DNA from: an uncultured bacterium
Lineage (GTDB): Bacteria; Bacillota; Clostridia; Oscillospirales; Oscillospiraceae
Length of the DNA: 10,002 bases
Direction of reading: 5' to 3'
NCBI GenBank assembly: GCA_949288405.1
Contig: CASEKM010000029.1
Span: forward strand, 1-10,002
The notes below the pieces were generated by a model that did not search any database, was not told where the DNA came from, and saw only the letters and a list, made by a program, of their open reading frames with translations. A program made the position numbers and the translations under genes. Shown here in pieces: positions 6,984 through 10,002 of the stretch. The number at the start of each line of letters is the position of its first letter. Position 1 is the stretch's first letter.

Positions 6984-7744
6984 TGGACCGCAAAAAAAGA
7001 AAGCCGCTGAGCCGGGGCGGAAAAACCGTCCGCAACCTTCTCTTGGCAGCCTTGGCGGGGTTCCTGGTGTGGATCAACGCGGGTGCGCCCCTGCCGCCGG
7101 AGCAGGAATTTCAACGGCTGGTCCAAACAAATTTTTTGGAGGACGAGGTCCAATTCCTGGGGGATTTTGAGACGAGCGGCCTCCACTGGGGCGCGGGACT
7201 GACGGACCAATGGCTGGTGCTGGGGGCGCTGGACCGCGGCCGGATGGAGCTGTGGCCCAGGGAGGGGGACAGCCCGGTGGTGGCTCCGGCGCCGGATGAC
7301 TTCGCCAGGTGGTCGGAAATTGCCTTCGTAGCGGCTGACGCCCCGGAGGGGACGGCTTCTGCCCAGCTCACGATCGACCTCTCCTGCTGGTACACCCACA
7401 CCGGCACAGCGACCAACGGCACCTGGTCCTATTGGGCTTCGGAGGATCAGGACTGGGGTGGCCTCACTCCCACCTACTGGGAGAACACCTATACTCTGGA
7501 GGGGGAACCTCTAGGAGACGGGGCCTTCCTATTTTATCTGCCGGAGCTGGACCCCCTGGATACGAGAGACATTGAGCTTTTGGTCCGGAGCTATCTGGCG
7601 GACTGGGACCTCTATCTCAGTCAAGTGTATCAGGAAAACCCCAACTGGCGGTCCGCCGCCTGCACCCTGTCGGCGGTATTCTATGACCGGGCGGGGAATG
7701 AGTTGGGCCGGGCGGAACTGACGGACGTTGGCGGCGGCGCGTAG
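6980..7744 (+). CDS. B4: membrane-anchored partner of A4
   Basis: This 254-residue protein overlaps A4 by ATGA. Two ATGs lie in tandem (6980 and 6983). The first keeps the 4-nt overlap seen in the other modules; the second has better spacing from GGGAGGAG at 6967-6974, and the choice changes the protein by one residue. The open frame continues further upstream, but that part is A4 read out of frame. The tail RKKRKPLSRGGK precedes TVRNLLLAALAGFLVW, then NAGAPLPPEQEFQRL, with alanine where B1 has its lipobox cysteine. LWPREGD, DAPEGTASAQLTI and a late VFYDRAGNELG complete the family pattern. CWYTHTG and NTYTLEGEPLGDGAF are shared with B5. The TAG stop is part of the following GTAGGGG repeat foot. 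Function is unknown; pairing with A4 is inferred. Confidence 0.8.
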   Translation: MMDRKKRKPLSRGGKTVRNLLLAALAGFLVWINAGAPLPPEQEFQRLVQTNFLEDEVQFLGDFETSGLHWGAGLTDQWLVLGALDRGRMELWPREGDSPVVAPAPDDFARWSEIAFVAADAPEGTASAQLTIDLSCWYTHTGTATNGTWSYWASEDQDWGGLTPTYWENTYTLEGEPLGDGAFLFYLPELDPLDTRDIELLVRSYLADWDLYLSQVYQENPNWRSAACTLSAVFYDRAGNELGRAELTDVGGGA

Positions 7745-7812
7745 GGGCGCACAGCGCCCGCCCATCTGCGGAACGAGTTCAGAACATGCGGACGGCCAAA
7801 GGCCGCCCCTGC
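7741..7812. repeat. REP-like inverted doublet, type L (72 bp)
   Basis: It runs from GTAGGGG to CCCCTGC, with two GC-rich arms separated by ATCTGCGGAACGAGTTCAG. It has the same 72-bp length as the copy at 9494-9565 and is nearly the same in sequence. The arm at about 7789-7808 folds as a hairpin around GGCCAAAGGCC. The GTAG foot contains the B4 stop codon. Confidence 0.75.
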
Positions 7813-7821
7813 AAGGGAGGT

Positions 7822-7900
7822 GGGCCGCCGAGGGCGGCGGCCCCTACATACCGCGCCAAACAATTTTCCATACCTGAAGGGGCGGGTGCCCTCGCCCGCC
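7822..7900. repeat. REP-like inverted doublet, type R (one arm slightly decayed)
   Basis: The first hairpin (7822-7843) is identical to that at 6068-6089. The second (7881-7900) has a G-U pair, has lost one terminal base pair, and its foot reads GAAGGGG instead of GTAGGGG. The linker matches the copy at 6068-6147. It lies 9 nt after the type L element and just before the A5 ribosome site. Confidence 0.75.
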
Positions 7901-7926
7901 AATCTCCCGGAAAGGAGGCATTCTCC

Positions 7927-8742
7927 ATGGAACCCAACAAAACGACAGTCTCCGCTGAGACCTGGCTGGACACGGCGGTGGGGAAGATCCGCTTCAAGCC
8001 GGACCGGAAGCAGGTGCGGAAGGAGCTGGAGGAGCACATAGAGGACAAGGCCTTCGACCTGCTGCGGTTTTTCCCCGACCTGATGCCCTCCCAGGCCTGG
8101 GACCGGGCGGCCAACGAGATGGGCGACCCGGAGGAGCTGTCCTGGGAGCTGGGGCAGCTCTACCGCCCCTGGCTGGGGTACGCCTGGCGGGCCAGCCAGA
8201 TCGTGCTGGCGGCGGTCCTGCTGGGGCTGGGGCTGTACCTGGCGGGGTGGGTCCGGGACCTGGACCAGTGGCGGCGCTATGAGCTCCCCCGGCTGGAGGA
8301 GGGCGTGCCCTTTGCCTCGGAGCCGGTCACTGTGGGGGTCTACACCCTGTGGGCCGAGGGGCGCTGGCTGCCGGAGAGCGCCGGGGGGTATGCGCCTCTG
8401 GCGGAGGGCGCCGGGACCCTGTATCTGGTCTGGCATGCGGAGAGCACCCGCTTCTGGGAGCGGCCTTCCACCTGCTACTACTGGCGGGGGGAGGACGATT
8501 TGGGGAACCGGTACGGCCGCTATGACGGGGGGCTCTTTCTCGTCACCGGACAGAATCTGGACCCGGAGGTCCCGCCTCTGCAGGTGGTCACCGCCCTGAG
8601 CTGGGACGGGGTGTGGCCCAGCTGGGCGGGGGAGCAGACCGTGTGGCTGGTGCCGGAGGAGGCCCGGTGGGTGGAGCTGACCATGGACTTGGGGGACGAG
8701 CCGGTGACCGTCCGGCTGGAGCGGAAGGAGGGAGCGGCGTGA
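7927..8742 (+). CDS. A5: diverged HAAS/DUF1700-like membrane protein with outside domain
   Basis: This is a 271-residue protein. The frame is open upstream to 7786, but that part is repeat DNA. The ATG at 7927 has AAAGGAGG at 7911-7918 and gives the shared MEPNKTT start. Residues 1-27 match A1 and A3 closely, whereas residues 28-80 keep only the HAAS skeleton: EEHIEDKAFDLLRFFPDL, then AANEMGDPEELSWELGQLYRP, against SAHLEDKALD and AVSDMGDP elsewhere. WLGYAWRASQ returns at the membrane border, and the helix is at about 90-107. The outside domain has VGVYTLWAEG, TRFWERP near residue 173, EDDLGNRYGR and EARWVELTMDLGDEPVTVRL, as in A2 and A4. It overlaps B5 by GTGA. It may be an older member, or have a different cytoplasmic partner specificity; that is inference. 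Confidence 0.85.
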   Translation: MEPNKTTVSAETWLDTAVGKIRFKPDRKQVRKELEEHIEDKAFDLLRFFPDLMPSQAWDRAANEMGDPEELSWELGQLYRPWLGYAWRASQIVLAAVLLGLGLYLAGWVRDLDQWRRYELPRLEEGVPFASEPVTVGVYTLWAEGRWLPESAGGYAPLAEGAGTLYLVWHAESTRFWERPSTCYYWRGEDDLGNRYGRYDGGLFLVTGQNLDPEVPPLQVVTALSWDGVWPSWAGEQTVWLVPEEARWVELTMDLGDEPVTVRLERKEGAA

Positions 8743-9497
8743 ACAGGGGCAGACGAATTTGGAGGACGGCGCGGAACCTGCTGTGCGCCCTGCTGGCGGG
8801 GGCGGCGCTTCTGCTGCTGGCCGCGGGCGGCCCGCCCGTCTCCCGGGAGGAGGCCTTCCGGCGGCTCCAGCGGGAGCAGTTCTTCCGGCCCTACGCCCAG
8901 TACCAGGGGACCGTCACCGTGGGGGACCGGGACTGGGGCGTGGGGCTGACGGACCGGTGGCTGCTGTTGGGAGACATGGAACGCTGCCATTTGTACCCCT
9001 GGCGCCGGCAGGGGAACGGGGCGGTAGCGGCCCCGGTGGACTGCCAGGACCGGGAGACCGGGGCCGTCTGCTTCCTGGCCGCCGGGGCCCCGGAGGGGAC
9101 CGCCTCCGCCCGGCTGGAGCTGTCCCTGAACTGCTGGTATGCGGTTCGGGCATCTGCTCTGCCGGAGGACCCCGGCCGCCTGGAGATCTTTGCCGCGGCG
9201 GAGGGTGGCGTCTGGCGGCCCGGCGAGGAGCCCGCCTTCTGGACGAAAACCTATACTCTGGAGGGGGAGCCCCTGGAGCCGGGGGCCTTCGCCTTTTGGC
9301 TGACGCCGGAGGGGACGGACCCGGTGGAGGAGAGGGCCCTGGGGGCGGCCTGTACCTGGAGGCTCTACTGGTGGGAGGAGTACCGGGAAAACCCCGACCT
9401 GCAGCCGGTCCGCTGTACCGCCGTGGCGGTATTCTATGACCGGGCGGGGAATGAGCTGGACCGGGCGGAGCTGACGGATATCCAGGGCGGCGTGTAG
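8739..9497 (+). CDS. B5: membrane-anchored partner of A5
   Basis: This 252-residue protein starts with GTG inside the A5 stop (GTGA); AAGGAGG at 8725-8731 fits. An open frame reaches back to 8613 but there it only reads A5 out of frame. NRGRRIWRTARNLL leads into a very hydrophobic helix (residues 13-29), followed by AAGGPPVSREEAFRRLQREQF, with glycine at the B1 cysteine position. Family motifs follow in order: LYPWRRQGN, GAPEGTASARLEL, TYTLEGEPLEPGAF and VFYDRAGNELDRAELTD. It is closest to B4, with a 31-nt perfect DNA match near the 3' end (7672-7702 and 9425-9455). It is the last gene of the array; its TAG stop is in the foot of the closing repeat. There is no enzyme motif. A membrane partner of A5 is the best description. 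Confidence 0.8.
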   Translation: MNRGRRIWRTARNLLCALLAGAALLLLAAGGPPVSREEAFRRLQREQFFRPYAQYQGTVTVGDRDWGVGLTDRWLLLGDMERCHLYPWRRQGNGAVAAPVDCQDRETGAVCFLAAGAPEGTASARLELSLNCWYAVRASALPEDPGRLEIFAAAEGGVWRPGEEPAFWTKTYTLEGEPLEPGAFAFWLTPEGTDPVEERALGAACTWRLYWWEEYRENPDLQPVRCTAVAVFYDRAGNELDRAELTDIQGGV

Positions 9498-9565
9498 GGG
9501 CGCGCCGCGCCCGCCCATCTGCGGAACAAGTTCAGAACATGCGGGCGGCCAAGGGCCGCCCCTAC
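9494..9565. repeat. REP-like inverted doublet, type L, filling the convergent gap
   Basis: It is exactly bounded by GTAGGGG (9494-9500) and CCCCTAC (9559-9565). Its second arm is a clean hairpin, GGGCGGCC-AAG-GGCCGCCC (9543-9561). The linker is ATCTGCGGAACAAGTTCAG. The left foot holds the B5 stop and the right foot, on the minus strand, holds the stop of the TVP38-like gene. No U-tract follows either arm, so it is not a classical terminator, though it may slow converging transcription. Confidence 0.78.
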
Positions 9566-10002
9566 TTTCTCCGTTTGAGCCGCCGGAGCACCCGCTCCTC
9601 AATCTGGTCGCCGTACTTCATGCCCAGGAGGAACAGGGCCAGGCCGAATACCCCGATGAGGACCATCCCCCACCAGGGCAGGGCGAAGGTGGCGCCCCCC
9701 AGGGCGCTGGCAAACAGAAGGCCCCAGGGGCGGGTGAGCAGGACGATGACCGCGAAGCGCCCCAGGGGAATCTTGGTCAGCCCCGCCAGAATGCACAGCA
9801 CGTCGTCAGGGAAAAAGGGAAAGAGAAAGGCCAGGATCAGGAAGACGTCGGTCTTGGCCTGAATTACCTCCCGGTATTTCTCCGAGATCTTCCGGTCCAC
9901 CAGGCGGTTGACTGCCTCCCGCCCCAGCCCCCGGGCCAGGGTGAACACCAGCACCGACCCCAGGGCCACGGCGGCGAAGGTCATCAGAAAGGCGGGCCAG
10001 GT
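9562..10002 (-). CDS. TVP38/TMEM64 family (VTT domain) membrane protein, N-terminus beyond right edge
   Basis: The frame is open to the window edge, so the gene probably starts outside; the visible ATG at 9984 is inside the conserved domain. About 146 codons are present out of a usual 200 or so. TFAAVALGSVLVFTLARGLG is the typical glycine-rich helix plus FxxARxxG motif of VTT/DedA-like proteins. FLFPFFPDDVLCILAGLTKI matches the conserved F-x-P-D-D loop and following helix. Two more hydrophobic helices follow, and the protein ends in a basic tail (RVLRRLKRRK). The family is thought to act in lipid movement across membranes, largely from work on DedA/TMEM41/VMP1 relatives; the substrate of this copy is unknown. 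It is convergent with the array, its stop lies in the 9494-9565 repeat, and it is probably not functionally linked to the array. Confidence 0.88.
   Translation of the reverse strand, partial: TWPAFLMTFAAVALGSVLVFTLARGLGREAVNRLVDRKISEKYREVIQAKTDVFLILAFLFPFFPDDVLCILAGLTKIPLGRFAVIVLLTRPWGLLFASALGGATFALPWWGMVLIGVFGLALFLLGMKYGDQIEERVLRRLKRRK

Noticed and set aside
7786..7926. Upstream extension of A5 (and of A3 from 4328)
   Set aside because: The extra codons are repeat DNA (A5) or the tail of B2 read in another frame (A3); AAAGGAGG and the shared MEPNKTT start favour 7927 and 4394.
8520..9602. Long minus-strand open frame of 360 codons opposite A5/B5
   Set aside because: It is antisense to two genes with clear family motifs and overlapping starts, has low-complexity composition, and runs through the 9494-9565 repeat.

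Overview
The window is GC-rich, with strong AGGAGG-type ribosome sites, ATGA/GTGA gene overlaps and a cytidylate-kinase-like gene of a type common in gut Clostridia. A Gram-positive, low-oxygen Oscillospiraceae-like bacterium (Flavonifractor/Oscillibacter type) is my best guess. That is inference from style and gene content, not a database match.

Layout. The left edge (1-521, minus strand) holds the first 173 codons of a cytidylate-kinase-like P-loop protein. A divergent intergenic region (522-798) carries its -10 box and, on the plus strand, a good promoter overlapped by two tandem 21-bp imperfect palindromes. These lead into a PadR-family repressor (799-1128). From 1242 to 9497 every gene is on the plus strand and belongs to a five-fold tandem array of two-gene modules. 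The first gene of each module (A1-A5) encodes a cytoplasmic HAAS/DUF1700-like ('permease prefix 1') helical domain, one membrane helix and an outside domain. The second gene (B1-B5) overlaps it by 4 nt and encodes a short basic tail with an RNLL motif, one membrane helix (or a lipoprotein signal in B1 and B3) and another outside domain. The right edge (9562-10002, minus strand) is the C-terminal part of a TVP38/TMEM64 (VTT/DedA-like) membrane protein, convergent with the array.

How the parts may work together. PadR regulators next to HAAS/DUF1700 membrane proteins are a known pairing. Here one PadR gene, probably self-repressing, heads five paralogous membrane pairs. The cytoplasmic halves of A1-A4 are almost the same (A3 and A4 differ at 4 of the first 94 residues), while the outside halves are strongly diverged. 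This looks like one shared signalling end joined to five different sensing ends. The function is inferred; no ligand or output is visible.

The larger gaps (between padR and A1, B3 and A4, B4 and A5, and after B5) hold REP-like repeats: GTAGGGG followed by a GC-rich stem-loop, arranged as inverted doublets. The GTAG foot of these elements supplies the TAG stop codons of B3, B4, B5 and the convergent TVP38 gene.
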